Assembly (NCBI GenBank): GCA_030628905.1
Contig: DAOVQB010000019.1
Coordinates: forward strand, 1-38,011
Source: DAOVQB01 sp023128935
GTDB taxonomy: Bacteria > Eisenbacteria > RBG-16-71-46 > CAIMUX01 > WJJG01
Reading direction: 5' to 3'
Length of the DNA: 38,011 nt
Shown one piece after another: positions 1 through 8,153 of the stretch; within the stretch, counting starts at the first letter, position 1, and the number at the start of each line of letters is the position of its first letter. The notes beneath the pieces were generated by a model. It was not told where the DNA came from, made no database searches, and saw only the letters and a program-made list of their open reading frames with translations. The translations under genes were made by a program, and so were the position numbers.

Positions 1-1
1 A

Positions 2-190
2 CTGCGCGTGTTGGATCCCCAGGGTCGCGTGGTTCGCGTTATCCTGGATGAGTCGCTGCCCGCTGGAACGCACTGCCTCGAATGGGATGGCCGGGATGGG
101 AACGGTCAGATGCTCTCATCTGGTTTATATCTGATGCGTCTTGAGGCCGCGGGTCGCTCAGTCCACCGGCGTGTCCTGATGGTCAAGTAG
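2..190 (+). CDS. C-terminal end of a secreted protein with FlgD-type Ig-like domain (partial)
   Basis: The reading frame is open from the window edge to a stop at 188-190, so only the last ~62 residues are visible. They follow the FlgD Ig-like/C-terminal sorting-domain pattern: a VLDPQGRVVR strand, then LPAGTHCLEWDGRDGNG, then SSGLYLMRLEA, ending in a basic strand. In family terms this domain ends many large secreted or surface proteins of FCB-group and candidate-phylum bacteria. An internal GTG at 8 is very unlikely to be a real start. The rest of the protein, and so its function, lies outside the window. Confidence 0.75.
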   Translation: MRVLDPQGRVVRVILDESLPAGTHCLEWDGRDGNGQMLSSGLYLMRLEAAGRSVHRRVLMVK

Positions 191-396
191 GAGGTTTCTC
201 CCACAAGGCCTGGTCACTGCGAGTGTAGGGCGTGGCGAGCTTCAGGGCCGGTAATTGCTGAGCTTGGGGAGTTACTAAGCTTCGGGAGGGGAAGTGGCGC
301 CCTGCTTGGAGAAAAGGGAGGACGTCTCTGCCTGCCTGCCGAAGAATGGGGTTGAAGGTGCTCAGGGCGTTGGCTAGACTCCTCAGATCTTGGGTT

Positions 397-470
397 TGGG
401 GAGTCGTCCAGTGGCAGGACACGTGACTCTGGATCACGGAACCGGGGTTCGAATCCCTGCTCCCCAGCCA
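397..470 (+). tRNA. tRNA-Gln (anticodon CTG)
   Basis: A full cloverleaf can be folded. The acceptor stem pairs TGGGGAG (397-403) with CTCCCCA (460-466), followed by G and an encoded CCA. The D stem is GTCC/GGAC, and the anticodon stem CGTGA/TCACG encloses loop CTCTGGA with anticodon CTG. The T arm holds the GTTCGAATC consensus. It reads the Gln codon CAG. The ~205 bases between the preceding gene and this tRNA hold no gene I can support. Confidence 0.95.
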
Positions 471-604
471 CTAGTTGGACGGATCAGGGGGGGCTGCTCA
501 GGCGCAGGATGACGGGTTGGGTATTTGTAGGGCAGTACTTGTCAGGATCGGTGCCATTGCCTAGACTGCTACTGTCAGAAGATTGGAAGATTGATAGAGT
601 TTAT

Positions 605-679
605 GGGGCTATCGTCTAGGGGTTAGGACAGATGGTTCTCAGCCATCAAACCGGGGTTCGATTCCCCGTAGCCCTACCA
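605..679 (+). tRNA. tRNA-Glu (anticodon CTC)
   Basis: The acceptor stem pairs GGGGCTA (605-611) with TAGCCCT (669-675), including one G-T pair, followed by A and an encoded CCA. The anticodon stem GATGG/CCATC encloses loop TTCTCAG with anticodon CTC, reading the Glu codon GAG. The T arm has GGTTCGATTCC. It lies 134 bases after tRNA-Gln, probably co-transcribed. Both anticodons carry C at the wobble position, so both serve G-ending codons, which fits GC-rich coding. Confidence 0.95.
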
Positions 680-777
680 ATTTTACAATAGGGATGAAGA
701 GGGGGTTGCAGGCTGTTGCCCCCCTGTCTTTTCGGCCACGGCTGTCGTGGCCGCAACGTGAGATCCGGGAGGCCCGA

Positions 778-1452
778 ATGACCACAGGAGGTGGCAAAGC
801 ACGGCGCTTCGGGGGTCGCTGGATACGCGAAGGAGAACAGTACGAAGATCGCCACCGCGCGCTTCGGGCAGTTCTAAGGCGTTTCTGGTATTTGCTGGTT
901 CCGTTCCTCGGGATCATGTGGGCGCATGACACTTATGTGCGACCCTATGTCGAGGACATCAAATCGCTAACGAACCGCGAGCGCAAGACCCTGCTCGACA
1001 ACCAGGCTGACATCCGCGCCGAGGTCAGCGGCATCCAGAGCGAGATCCAGACGGTCAGTTCTGAGATCGACACGCTCTATCTGCCGCAGGTCAAGCTCTA
1101 CAGAGCCATCAATGACAGCCTTATCAAGGTTCGTACCGTCTATGATCAGACCCTCCCGGAAACCAAGGCCCGCATCGACTCGCTGCATGTGGAACATGAT
1201 GCTGTGGTCGCGGAGATTGATCAGCTCCAGGCTACACTGGAACAGCGGTTGGGAACCCTCAATGGATTGAAGACTTGGCATGCGACGCTCCAGGATTCGA
1301 TTGAAGCCCTCGACGAGCTCACCTCGCTGATGACTGACGAACTCTACCGGTTGGTGAATCCCGAGGAGTATCGCCGGAGGGAGGCGATGTTCACGGGTCA
1401 GGGCGAGTATCCCCGTCGCGATGAGAATCCCCGTCGGGAAGGGGGGCAGTAG
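778..1452 (+). CDS. Membrane-anchored coiled-coil protein, unknown function
   Basis: This 224-residue protein has a basic N-terminus, one hydrophobic segment around residues 30-50 (FWYLLVPFLGIMW) and then a long heptad-like helix rich in Glu, Gln, Arg and Ile up to about residue 190. The tail repeats YPRRDENPRRE. I chose the ATG at 778 because GGGAGG sits just upstream; an ATG at 694 in the same frame lacks a clear ribosome site and starts only 15 bases after tRNA-Glu. The stop is followed within 2 bases by the start of another TM-plus-coiled-coil protein, so the two are almost certainly one operon. I recognise no family. Likely a bitopic protein with its coiled coil in the periplasm (inference). 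Confidence 0.8.
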   Translation: MTTGGGKARRFGGRWIREGEQYEDRHRALRAVLRRFWYLLVPFLGIMWAHDTYVRPYVEDIKSLTNRERKTLLDNQADIRAEVSGIQSEIQTVSSEIDTLYLPQVKLYRAINDSLIKVRTVYDQTLPETKARIDSLHVEHDAVVAEIDQLQATLEQRLGTLNGLKTWHATLQDSIEALDELTSLMTDELYRLVNPEEYRRREAMFTGQGEYPRRDENPRREGGQ

Positions 1453-1454
1453 CC

Positions 1455-2405
1455 ATGAAGGTACCTGCAGGTTTCAATCCCTCATTGAGGATGCCAATTG
1501 TCGACATTGTGGTTGCCTGTGTGCTGGTGGTTGTGACGGGCTATTTTTGGTTTCATACGAAGGGTGAGACGAAGCTTGAAAACTCCAAGAACAAGCTGCG
1601 CAGTACGCAGGCAGAAAACGCCGCGGAACTGCAGGCGACTATACAGACCCGCATTGATGCTCAAGAGGAACTGAAAGCCACGATCCTGAGTCGTGATGAC
1701 AATGCCCAGATTGTCGAGTTTCTTAAGGATCGAATCGAGATCGAGAGAGAGGCAATCCGTGAAGCCCAGGAGCGGGACGAGCGCTACACGGACGAAGTGC
1801 TTGACCTGCGTACAAATATCCAGCGAAGTCGTGGCCAGAGAAGGGCCAATAGGACCGATGTTATGGAGGCCGATCGATCGATCGAGGAGCTGCGTGGCCT
1901 GGTGGCGGATCTTGAGGACCAGTCGCGCGAGCGCAACGAGGAGATTGCCCGCCTTGACGACTGGATCCTGAGTGCGCAGGTCGAGCTGGAACGGAATCCG
2001 GCGAGCCACTTTCCAGAGAAGAGCGGGTTAACTTCCCTGGTTGCGGTCACCAAGGATGATCAGGCCGTATTGGTTGGGCTTTCGCTGGCAGTCAAAGTGC
2101 TGGGCCCTGTTGATGTCGGCATAGCGGGTTCCTTGGGACTGAGCACGGATGGAGAGACCTCCTGCAAGGAAGGAGGTCTGTATGCCAATCTACCTGTAGT
2201 ACCTCACCGAACCTCTATAGACTTCGAGGGCGGGGTCAGCAATGTTGAATCCCGCAAGAACAGCAGATCTGAGACAGATCCCTTCGCGGGTGCCACGCTG
2301 CGCTTCGCGCCCTCCCGCGGGCAGCGTCTCTTCCTCACTGGAGGCGCTCGCTACAGCCACGAGGAGCTTGCCGTGCGCCTTGGCGTAGCCCTTGGGAGAC
2401 GGTGA
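1455..2405 (+). CDS. Membrane-anchored coiled-coil protein with small C-terminal beta-rich domain, unknown function
   Basis: This 316-residue protein has one N-terminal membrane segment (IVDIVVACVLVVVTGYFWF, residues ~16-34). A long coiled coil follows (about residues 40-180, rich in Glu, Arg, Ile and Leu). From about residue 195 there is a Gly-rich, probably beta domain with alternating hydrophobic strands such as AVLVGLSLAVKVLGP and QRLFLTGGARYS. It begins 2 bases after the preceding gene and has the same overall design, so the two may form a complex. Its last 71 bases overlap the convergent methyltransferase gene. The final ~110 residues look like short amphipathic beta hairpins, but I cannot assign a family. 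Confidence 0.8.
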   Translation: MKVPAGFNPSLRMPIVDIVVACVLVVVTGYFWFHTKGETKLENSKNKLRSTQAENAAELQATIQTRIDAQEELKATILSRDDNAQIVEFLKDRIEIEREAIREAQERDERYTDEVLDLRTNIQRSRGQRRANRTDVMEADRSIEELRGLVADLEDQSRERNEEIARLDDWILSAQVELERNPASHFPEKSGLTSLVAVTKDDQAVLVGLSLAVKVLGPVDVGIAGSLGLSTDGETSCKEGGLYANLPVVPHRTSIDFEGGVSNVESRKNSRSETDPFAGATLRFAPSRGQRLFLTGGARYSHEELAVRLGVALGRR

Positions 2406-3249
2406 GGTAGAGTGCAATTACTCCAGCGGCGGCGGCCCCAAGTGATTCGGCGCCGGGGACCATGGGTATGCTGCACCGTTCGTGGCAGAGGTTGTCGACG
2501 GACGGGGGAATTCCCCGACCCTCGGAACCGAGCACGATGACCAGAGGGCGTTGCTGCGCTCGAGTGCGTTGAGCCAGCGCTTCGAGTGAGATGCTGCCCG
2601 CGACTCGTGTTGTAAGGGCTGCCAAGGTCGCGTGTTCGCATTCACTCCAGGTGCGGATCTCCTCTTCCTCTACTCCCGCGGACACTTGCATGTGCAGCAG
2701 TGCGCCGGAGGAGGCGCGCAGCGCGCGCACATGGTACGGGTCCACGGTTGCCGGTGTGGTAATCAAGCACCGGTGGCCAAAGGCGTGGGCAGTGCGGGCA
2801 AGAGCACCCAGATTCCCCGGGTCCTGAATACCGGCTAGCAAGAGCGCGAGCTGCGATGTTCCCCACTCGGGAACGCCGGCGTGTCGTGGCAGCTGGGCCG
2901 CAGGGGGTTCGACCGGCCGGCGGAACAGTCCCAGGATGCCCTGCGGGGTCTCGGTGGGGGCGAGGCGCCTCATAAGCGCATCGGTCGTCTCGATCGCGTT
3001 CCAGTCCCTTGCGACCACCCGCTGCAAGAGGCGCTGGCCCCGGGGGTTGTGCCGCAGGCGCGGCGAAGCGAGGATAACTTCCGGCTGGTAGGGCGCATCT
3101 ACTGCTTCCTCCATGAGATGGATGCCGTCCAGGAGGAAAAGCCCCAGTCGCTTGGCCAGCTGGGGCCGCGCTACGATCTTGCGGATGCGGACGGCGAAGG
3201 GGTGGTGTAGGGAAGTTATGCAGGGGCCACTTTGGTTTTCGGGATTCAT
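2335..3249 (-). CDS. SpoU/TrmH-family RNA 2'-O-ribose methyltransferase
   Basis: This 304-residue protein has an N-terminal SpoU substrate-binding domain (FLLDGIHLMEEAV, residues ~37-49) and a C-terminal SPOUT knot domain. Motif I is GIQDPGNLGALARTA with the conserved Asn and Arg, motif II is VLGSEGRGI, and motif III is IPMVPGAESLGAAAAGV. The family transfers a methyl group from SAM to a ribose 2'-OH in rRNA or tRNA, and this architecture is typical of RlmB/TsnR-like rRNA enzymes. In motif III the usual Asn after SerLeu is Gly, which is unusual. The start overlaps the stop of the upstream YqeY-like gene as ATGA, implying translational coupling. The last ~20 codons overlap the convergent coiled-coil gene. 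The exact RNA target cannot be told from sequence. Confidence 0.9.
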   Translation of the reverse strand: MNPENQSGPCITSLHHPFAVRIRKIVARPQLAKRLGLFLLDGIHLMEEAVDAPYQPEVILASPRLRHNPRGQRLLQRVVARDWNAIETTDALMRRLAPTETPQGILGLFRRPVEPPAAQLPRHAGVPEWGTSQLALLLAGIQDPGNLGALARTAHAFGHRCLITTPATVDPYHVRALRASSGALLHMQVSAGVEEEEIRTWSECEHATLAALTTRVAGSISLEALAQRTRAQQRPLVIVLGSEGRGIPPSVDNLCHERCSIPMVPGAESLGAAAAGVIALYLTVSQGLRQGARQAPRGCSERLQ

Positions 3250-3704
3250 TCGCCAAGCGTTTCCTGTACGAGCCGACGGACAAGTAATGCGTCGACCTCC
3301 GTTTTATGATCCTTCATCACGTGGCCGATTACCTTGCCCATCATTTTGGCAGGGGGATGTCCCAGCTCCTCGACGGCCTTCTCGACGATTGCGCGTGTCT
3401 GTGCCTCATCCAAAAGTTGCGGCATGAAGGGCTCCAGGTATGCGATCTCGGATTTGATCTCCGAGATTGCGCCGCGGGCGGATTCACCACCCTTCTCAAA
3501 CTCGGGCAGGGATTTCCTTAGCTGCTTGACGTAGGAGGCGACAATCTGGCTGACCTCATCATCCGGGATTTCTCCCTCTAGCTTGCTATTGCGTATATGC
3601 TCCTTCAAGCGGGTCCGGATCATCCGGAGAACCTTGAGAGCACTCTTATCCTTCGCCCGCATGGCTGTCTTTAGACGATCATCCATCTCACGCATCAGAC
3701 TCAT
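3246..3704 (-). CDS. yqeY: YqeY/GatB-tail domain protein
   Basis: This 152-residue protein matches the GatB/YqeY family over its full length. It starts RLKTAMRAKDKSALKVLRMI, then has SQIVASYVKQLRKSLPEFEKGG, EIAYLEPFMPQLLDE, and ends with GKVIGHVMKDHKTEVD. The family resembles the tail domain of the amidotransferase subunit GatB and is assumed to contact tRNA, though its role is not settled. The ATG at 3704 has a strong ribosome site (AGGAAGGAGG); a longer frame upstream has none. It is the first gene of a two-gene unit with the TrmH-like methyltransferase (4 bp overlap). A divergent PLP-enzyme gene starts 227 bases away; that spacer must hold both promoters, with a possible -10 (TATACT, 3874-3879) for the plus strand. 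Confidence 0.9.
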   Translation of the reverse strand: MSLMREMDDRLKTAMRAKDKSALKVLRMIRTRLKEHIRNSKLEGEIPDDEVSQIVASYVKQLRKSLPEFEKGGESARGAISEIKSEIAYLEPFMPQLLDEAQTRAIVEKAVEELGHPPAKMMGKVIGHVMKDHKTEVDALLVRRLVQETLGE

Positions 3705-3931
3705 CTGTTTCCTCCTTCCTGCAGCTCTTGCCGCCCAGGATACCCGGACCCCAGCGGTCTGTCGAGAGTCTAGGGCGCACCTCTCACCATGCCTCGTCGT
3801 GAGACCTCGTGGGTGCCGGAATCCTCTGGCAGGGAGCATGCATTCTTCCGTGCATAATCTGTCTCGTATGCGCTATACTGTTTAGCTTCGCAGGTTCGGC
3901 TGCATGACATTTGGCAGAATGGAGGAGAAGG

Positions 3932-5110
3932 ATGGCGTTGAGTTCCAAGGGATTCATGACACGTGCCCTGCATGCGGAGGGTCATCACAAACCGTTCAAT
4001 GCGCACAACATGCCCATTTTCCAAACCTCAACGTTCTACTTCGATAGCCCCGAGCACGGCGCCGATCTCTTTTCCGGCAAGCAGCAGGGGCACATCTACA
4101 CACGGATCGGGAATCCCACTGTCGAAGCCTACGAGCGGGTTGTCTCGAGCCTAGAAGGTGGGGATGAGGCAGTGGCCTTCTCGTCAGGGTTGGCCGTCAT
4201 TTATGCCAGTATCATGAGCTTTGCTGAGCAGGGGGATCACGTCATCTCCGGCGACACGCTCTATGGCCCGTCGATTCATCTCATTGGTGATGTGATGGCT
4301 CGTTCCGGCATCGAGAGCACATTCATCGACACCTCGGACCTTGAGGCGGTCAAACGCAGTATAAGGCCCAATACCAAGGTCGTCTTTCTGGAAACCCCCG
4401 CGAATCCCACCTGCCGGATTACCGATATCCGTGCTGTCAGCGAACTGGCGCATGCGAACGGAGCTATTGGCGTAGTGGATGGCACATTTGCCACCCCGCG
4501 CTTCCAGCTGCCACTGGAGCTGGGTGCGGATATATCGCTTCATAGCACGACGAAGTTCATCAACGGCCATGGCGACATCGTGGGTGGCATTGCAACGGCT
4601 TCGGAGGATAGGGCCAAAGTGATCCGGAAGTTCCGAACGGACACTGGGGCTTGCGTGAGCCCGATGGATGCCTTCCTCAGTCTACGGGGCGTCCGCACCC
4701 TCGGGATCCGCATGGAACGGCAAAATGCCAACGCCCTGGTGATCGCCAAGTTTCTTGGCAGCCATCCCAAGGTAAGTCGCGTTTACTACCATGGATTGCC
4801 CAATGACCCCGGATACGGAGTGGCCATGAAGCAGATGAGCGGGTTCGGGTGCACGTTCTCATTCGACATGGCGGGGGGCTACGACGCCGCTAAGGATCTG
4901 CTCAAGGGGGTCGAGATTATGACCCTGGCAGTGAGTCTCGGTACAGTGGACACACTGATTCAGCATCCCGCTTCGATGACCCATGCGTCGGTGCCGCCTG
5001 AAATCATGAAACAGCAAGGACTTACCCCGGAAATGGTGCGCATCCACGTTGGGCTGGAAGAGCCGGAGGACATCATCGCGGAGCTGAGCAAGGCTTTCGA
5101 AGCTGTCTAG
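3932..5110 (+). CDS. Cys/Met metabolism PLP-dependent enzyme (methionine gamma-lyase/cystathionine gamma-synthase family)
   Basis: This 392-residue protein has the length and motifs of the trans-sulfuration family. TRIGNPT lies near the N-terminus, SSGLAVIYA and LYGPS precede the PLP site, and the Schiff-base lysine is in HSTTKFINGHGD. The C-terminus has MTHASVPPE and VRIHVGLEEPEDI. These enzymes cleave or exchange C-gamma bonds of methionine, cystathionine or O-acylhomoserine. Overall it looks closest to methionine gamma-lyases or O-acylhomoserine sulfhydrylases, but the methionine gamma-lyase active-site Cys (YGCT in characterised enzymes) is Pro here (YGPS), so substrate is open. Start chosen at the ATG preceded by GGAGGAGAAGG; an in-frame TTG at 3911 is weaker. 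Confidence 0.9.
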   Translation: MALSSKGFMTRALHAEGHHKPFNAHNMPIFQTSTFYFDSPEHGADLFSGKQQGHIYTRIGNPTVEAYERVVSSLEGGDEAVAFSSGLAVIYASIMSFAEQGDHVISGDTLYGPSIHLIGDVMARSGIESTFIDTSDLEAVKRSIRPNTKVVFLETPANPTCRITDIRAVSELAHANGAIGVVDGTFATPRFQLPLELGADISLHSTTKFINGHGDIVGGIATASEDRAKVIRKFRTDTGACVSPMDAFLSLRGVRTLGIRMERQNANALVIAKFLGSHPKVSRVYYHGLPNDPGYGVAMKQMSGFGCTFSFDMAGGYDAAKDLLKGVEIMTLAVSLGTVDTLIQHPASMTHASVPPEIMKQQGLTPEMVRIHVGLEEPEDIIAELSKAFEAV

Positions 5111-5252
5111 GAATGGTGCCGCGGCGCCGGGCAAGACCAAGTTGACCTCATTGACCGTTGAGACTAGGATAGGGGTCATTCAAGAGGCCTAGCACCAAAT
5201 CTGATGGCGAGGTGCCATATCGACTCGTGATGGATGCTTCCCGGAGATGTCC

Positions 5253-5669
5253 ATGAAATCTGAGTCTGTTCCTGTTGGAGGTTACATCCGGAGCTGGTGT
5301 ACCCGATGTCGCGAGATGCGAGATCATGTTGTTGCGTTGGTGGAGGATGATCGGCCGCGGCGTGTGACCTGCCAAACCTGCAAAGGTACCCATCTCTACC
5401 GCCCCAACCCCCCCCGTTCGCGGAGCACTGCGAGTGCAGGTGTCTCAAGACCCGGCTCTCAGGTTGCCGAATGGGAAGATCTGATTGCAATGGCGGATCT
5501 GGAGAAGGTGAAGCCCTATGCAATGAAGCATGCCTTCTCGGCTGGGGATGTGGTTAACCACAAGGTCTTTGGGATCGGGATCGTTGTCCAGGAAGTGGAT
5601 GACCAGAAGGTTCAGATCTCTTTCCAGGATGGCGTTCGCCTACTGGTCTGCAGCCACCGGCGGTCCTGA
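5253..5669 (+). CDS. Small zinc-ribbon protein with C-terminal SH3-like (UvrD-tail-type) motif
   Basis: This 138-residue protein has two CxxC knuckles near the N-terminus (CTRC and CQTC, about 27 residues apart), which should bind one zinc. A basic linker with PNPPRSRS follows. The C-terminus has the pattern AGDVVNHKVFGIGIVVQEV, then VQISFQDGVRLL, like the small beta-barrel tail of UvrD/PcrA helicases and CarD-like RNA polymerase-binding modules. A nucleic-acid or polymerase-binding role is plausible but inferred. The ATG at 5253 has GGAG six bases upstream; an ATG at 5247 is too close to it. It stands alone between a PLP-enzyme gene and the convergent M48 protease gene, whose stop is 11 bases away. 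Confidence 0.75.
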   Translation: MKSESVPVGGYIRSWCTRCREMRDHVVALVEDDRPRRVTCQTCKGTHLYRPNPPRSRSTASAGVSRPGSQVAEWEDLIAMADLEKVKPYAMKHAFSAGDVVNHKVFGIGIVVQEVDDQKVQISFQDGVRLLVCSHRRS

Positions 5670-5680
5670 CAAATGGGAAA

Positions 5681-7597
5681 CTAGTTCTCGGTGCCTTCGA
5701 GCCTGTGGATGCGGTCTATGCATATCTCAGCTCTGGAGGCGGCGGGTGATTCCGGTGCCAGGGCCAGAATCGCGAAATAGGCATTGAGGGCGTCCTGATA
5801 GCGATGGAGGCCTTCTTGCACGAGCCCATTCTCAAGCATACGGCCTGCTCTTTCCCGTGTCTTGTTTTGAACGAGTGTGGTCCAGGGAGTTTCCGGGCAA
5901 TTTTGCACAAAGCTACCGCCGTCCTTCAGTGTCAGATCTGCACTGGATAGCTTATCCATCCGATCGCTGGCAGCCCCAGTTAGCAGCGAATCGCCCTGCG
6001 ATTTGAAAGTGCTCCACAGCCGGCAGCAGACGACCATATCTTCGATCTCCCTGATGCTCTTGCCGATAATGACCCGAGCGCTGTCGGCCCACACTGCGGA
6101 GGTATCTTGGGCAAGCAAGGGCTGCAACACGCAGACGGCCTCATCCGCACGACCGGAGAGCTGGTAATGAAGGCCGAGGAGGCAGGTCATCTCAAGGGTG
6201 CGGGCATGGTCCGGATAGTTTACCAAGAAGCGCTCCAGACAGCTGGTTGAGGAATCCTGCCCTTCGAGGTTGGTCATGTATTCGGAAAGCAGTTGCTCTC
6301 TGGATTCTTCAAGGGTGGCTCGCTCCTGCCGCGCGGCAGCCAAATGCGCCCAGTCCGATTTGATCCGAGTCGCTTGAGCGATCAGACTGTCATAGTCGGC
6401 GATCAGGGGACCGGTGTGTCGCTCAAGTGGATGCTTCTGCTCCTCCCGTTCCTTTTTAAAGCGAATCAGCTTGAGTGCCATTGCGAGAGAGGCGAAACGG
6501 TAAGGCTCGGCCTGCAGTGCGCAGCGATAGAAATAGAGCGCTTGCTTCTCATCGGGCAGCTTCGCGGCCATGGATGCGAAGTACAGGGCAAGATGCTGCC
6601 GGTATTCGGAATCGTCAGGGGGTGTCTCCGGCGGGGACAAGTGTGTGAGGCGCGATTTCGCACGAGCCAACCGGTCATCAAAGAAAGGGTGGGTTCGCCA
6701 GTAGCCGAAGCGATTCCCCTCGTAGCTGCGTTCACGAAGGCGCAAGAGCATCGCAACACCCGCTTCGGGAGGATAGCCCGCCCGCACGGCAAGCCGGTGT
6801 CCCATCTCGTCAGCCTCGAATTCGAGCTTGCGGCTGTAGCCCCTTTGAAAGAGGGCGTGCAGAACGCTGCCCATAATAGAGGTGCCCTGCAGCAGCGCGC
6901 TCTTGCCAGTCATGCCAACAGACCAGTTTCGCAGCCCCGGGTCGTCGGCCATTTCGACGCGTTCGTAGGAATGGGTGTCGGGAGCACCGATCATGATGCC
7001 GACTGCGAGGGCGGTCTTGAGCACGGAGATGAGTGTATTGAGCCTGGAAGTGCGCGTGAAATGCTCTCTGTGCACGTGTCCGATTTCGTGACCGATCAAG
7101 TGAGCCAGCTCGTCGTCCGGGATCCCGGTTTCGAACATGCCGCGGGTAACGAAGATGAATCCCCCCGGCAGCGCCATGGCATTAGGCTCTGGGAGATCCA
7201 GGATCCGGAAGTTGTAGGGTAGATCCTCATCCATGGCTACGCTGGCCACCCGGTAGCCGACATCGGTTAGCCGCTGCTCCCACTCGGGGTTCTCACAGAG
7301 GCCGATTGTCTCGGCGAGCATCGTGGCAACTTCGAGCCCTATAGCCACTTCCGGGGCAAGCGGGTTGCGAGCGCGCGTGGAGCGACCTGCATTTCCCGGG
7401 GTCTGGGCGGTCACGAATCCGCTCGGCCCCACAGCGCCGAGCAGGAGCGAACTCGCGAGAAGCAGCGGAGCGACCCATCCCATTAGCTGCATGGATCCGA
7501 TACTGCGCCGTCCTCGCTCTCCGGAAGGCGTGGACAGATCCCGCTCCGAAGGCGTGGGTTGATTCCCGTTGCCAGTTTCCTGTGTGTCGATGCGCAT
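5681..7597 (-). CDS. M48-family zinc metalloprotease with C-terminal TPR-like region
   Basis: This ~638-residue protein has a hydrophobic anchor or signal segment about 35 residues in (MGWVAPLLLASSLLLGAVG). The M48 core carries zinc motif HEIGHVHREH (HExxH) and the downstream Glu ligand in EFEADEMGHRLA; PGGFIFVTRGMFE precedes it as in BepA/YfgC. The C-terminal ~330 residues are helical and Ala/Leu-rich, with TPR-like pairs such as LHYQLSGRADEAV and HRYQDALNAYFAILALAP. BepA-type proteins act on outer-membrane protein assembly in the periplasm; the same is plausible here. Start is uncertain: ATG at 7597 is used, an in-frame GTG at 7618 and ATG at 7492 are alternatives, none with a strong ribosome site. 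Confidence 0.85.
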   Translation of the reverse strand: MRIDTQETGNGNQPTPSERDLSTPSGERGRRSIGSMQLMGWVAPLLLASSLLLGAVGPSGFVTAQTPGNAGRSTRARNPLAPEVAIGLEVATMLAETIGLCENPEWEQRLTDVGYRVASVAMDEDLPYNFRILDLPEPNAMALPGGFIFVTRGMFETGIPDDELAHLIGHEIGHVHREHFTRTSRLNTLISVLKTALAVGIMIGAPDTHSYERVEMADDPGLRNWSVGMTGKSALLQGTSIMGSVLHALFQRGYSRKLEFEADEMGHRLAVRAGYPPEAGVAMLLRLRERSYEGNRFGYWRTHPFFDDRLARAKSRLTHLSPPETPPDDSEYRQHLALYFASMAAKLPDEKQALYFYRCALQAEPYRFASLAMALKLIRFKKEREEQKHPLERHTGPLIADYDSLIAQATRIKSDWAHLAAARQERATLEESREQLLSEYMTNLEGQDSSTSCLERFLVNYPDHARTLEMTCLLGLHYQLSGRADEAVCVLQPLLAQDTSAVWADSARVIIGKSIREIEDMVVCCRLWSTFKSQGDSLLTGAASDRMDKLSSADLTLKDGGSFVQNCPETPWTTLVQNKTRERAGRMLENGLVQEGLHRYQDALNAYFAILALAPESPAASRAEICIDRIHRLEGTEN

Positions 7598-7725
7598 GCT
7601 TGTAAACCCCGATTTCACGATGCACCGAAGAAGTCCGGGGGGCGGGGCGGGGCGATCTCCCGGATTGGTCCTTTCCTATTGTGACCCAAGCTGGGGCCGG
7701 GAGTTCCAGTCCAAGCCACCAAAGC

Positions 7726-7998
7726 TCAGTAGCGAACCTCGAAGGGCTCCCCGACCGGGCTCGCGTCTTTCCAGTCGACCTCCAAGTGATCTACCTTGGC
7801 AAGGGTTGGGCCATAGTGCAGGAAGTCCAGTAGACTCTCGAGCGTTCCTTGATCACCGTTTGCCACGACTTCAACACTGCCGTCTGGAAGGTTGCGCGCA
7901 AAGCCCCTGAGCCCAAGGTTGCGGGCCGTAGAGACTGTCTCCATGCGAAAGCAGACCCCTTGAACGCGTCCGTGTACAACTGCTCGAAACTGGCCCAT
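7726..7998 (-). CDS. acyP: Acylphosphatase
   Basis: This 90-residue protein has the normal length of acylphosphatase, which hydrolyses carboxyl-phosphate bonds of small acyl phosphates in the cytosol. The phosphate-binding loop GRVQGVCFR contains the catalytic Arg18, and FARNLPDGSVEV contains the catalytic Asn36. The usual Gly before Phe-Arg is Cys here, a mild change. The ATG at 7998 follows GAGGAGG, a strong ribosome site. It lies alone between the protease and nucleotidyltransferase genes, all on the minus strand. Confidence 0.93.
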   Translation of the reverse strand: MGQFRAVVHGRVQGVCFRMETVSTARNLGLRGFARNLPDGSVEVVANGDQGTLESLLDFLHYGPTLAKVDHLEVDWKDASPVGEPFEVRY

Positions 7999-8153
7999 GG
8001 CATTCCTCCTCGGGATCAGAGGGCTGCGGTTGCCAACAACAACTGTATGCTTTCAGTTCCCGGTTCCCGGGTCAAGACCGCTCGTATAGTCTCTTGGCAG
8101 GGTGGAGATGCAAGATGGAACGAGACGGCGGAGCTTGGGCAGGGGCTGTCCGA

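Noticed and set aside
6293..7222. A 309-codon plus-strand frame opposite the M48 protease gene.
   Set aside because: The minus strand carries clear M48 motifs; the plus frame has no recognisable domain.
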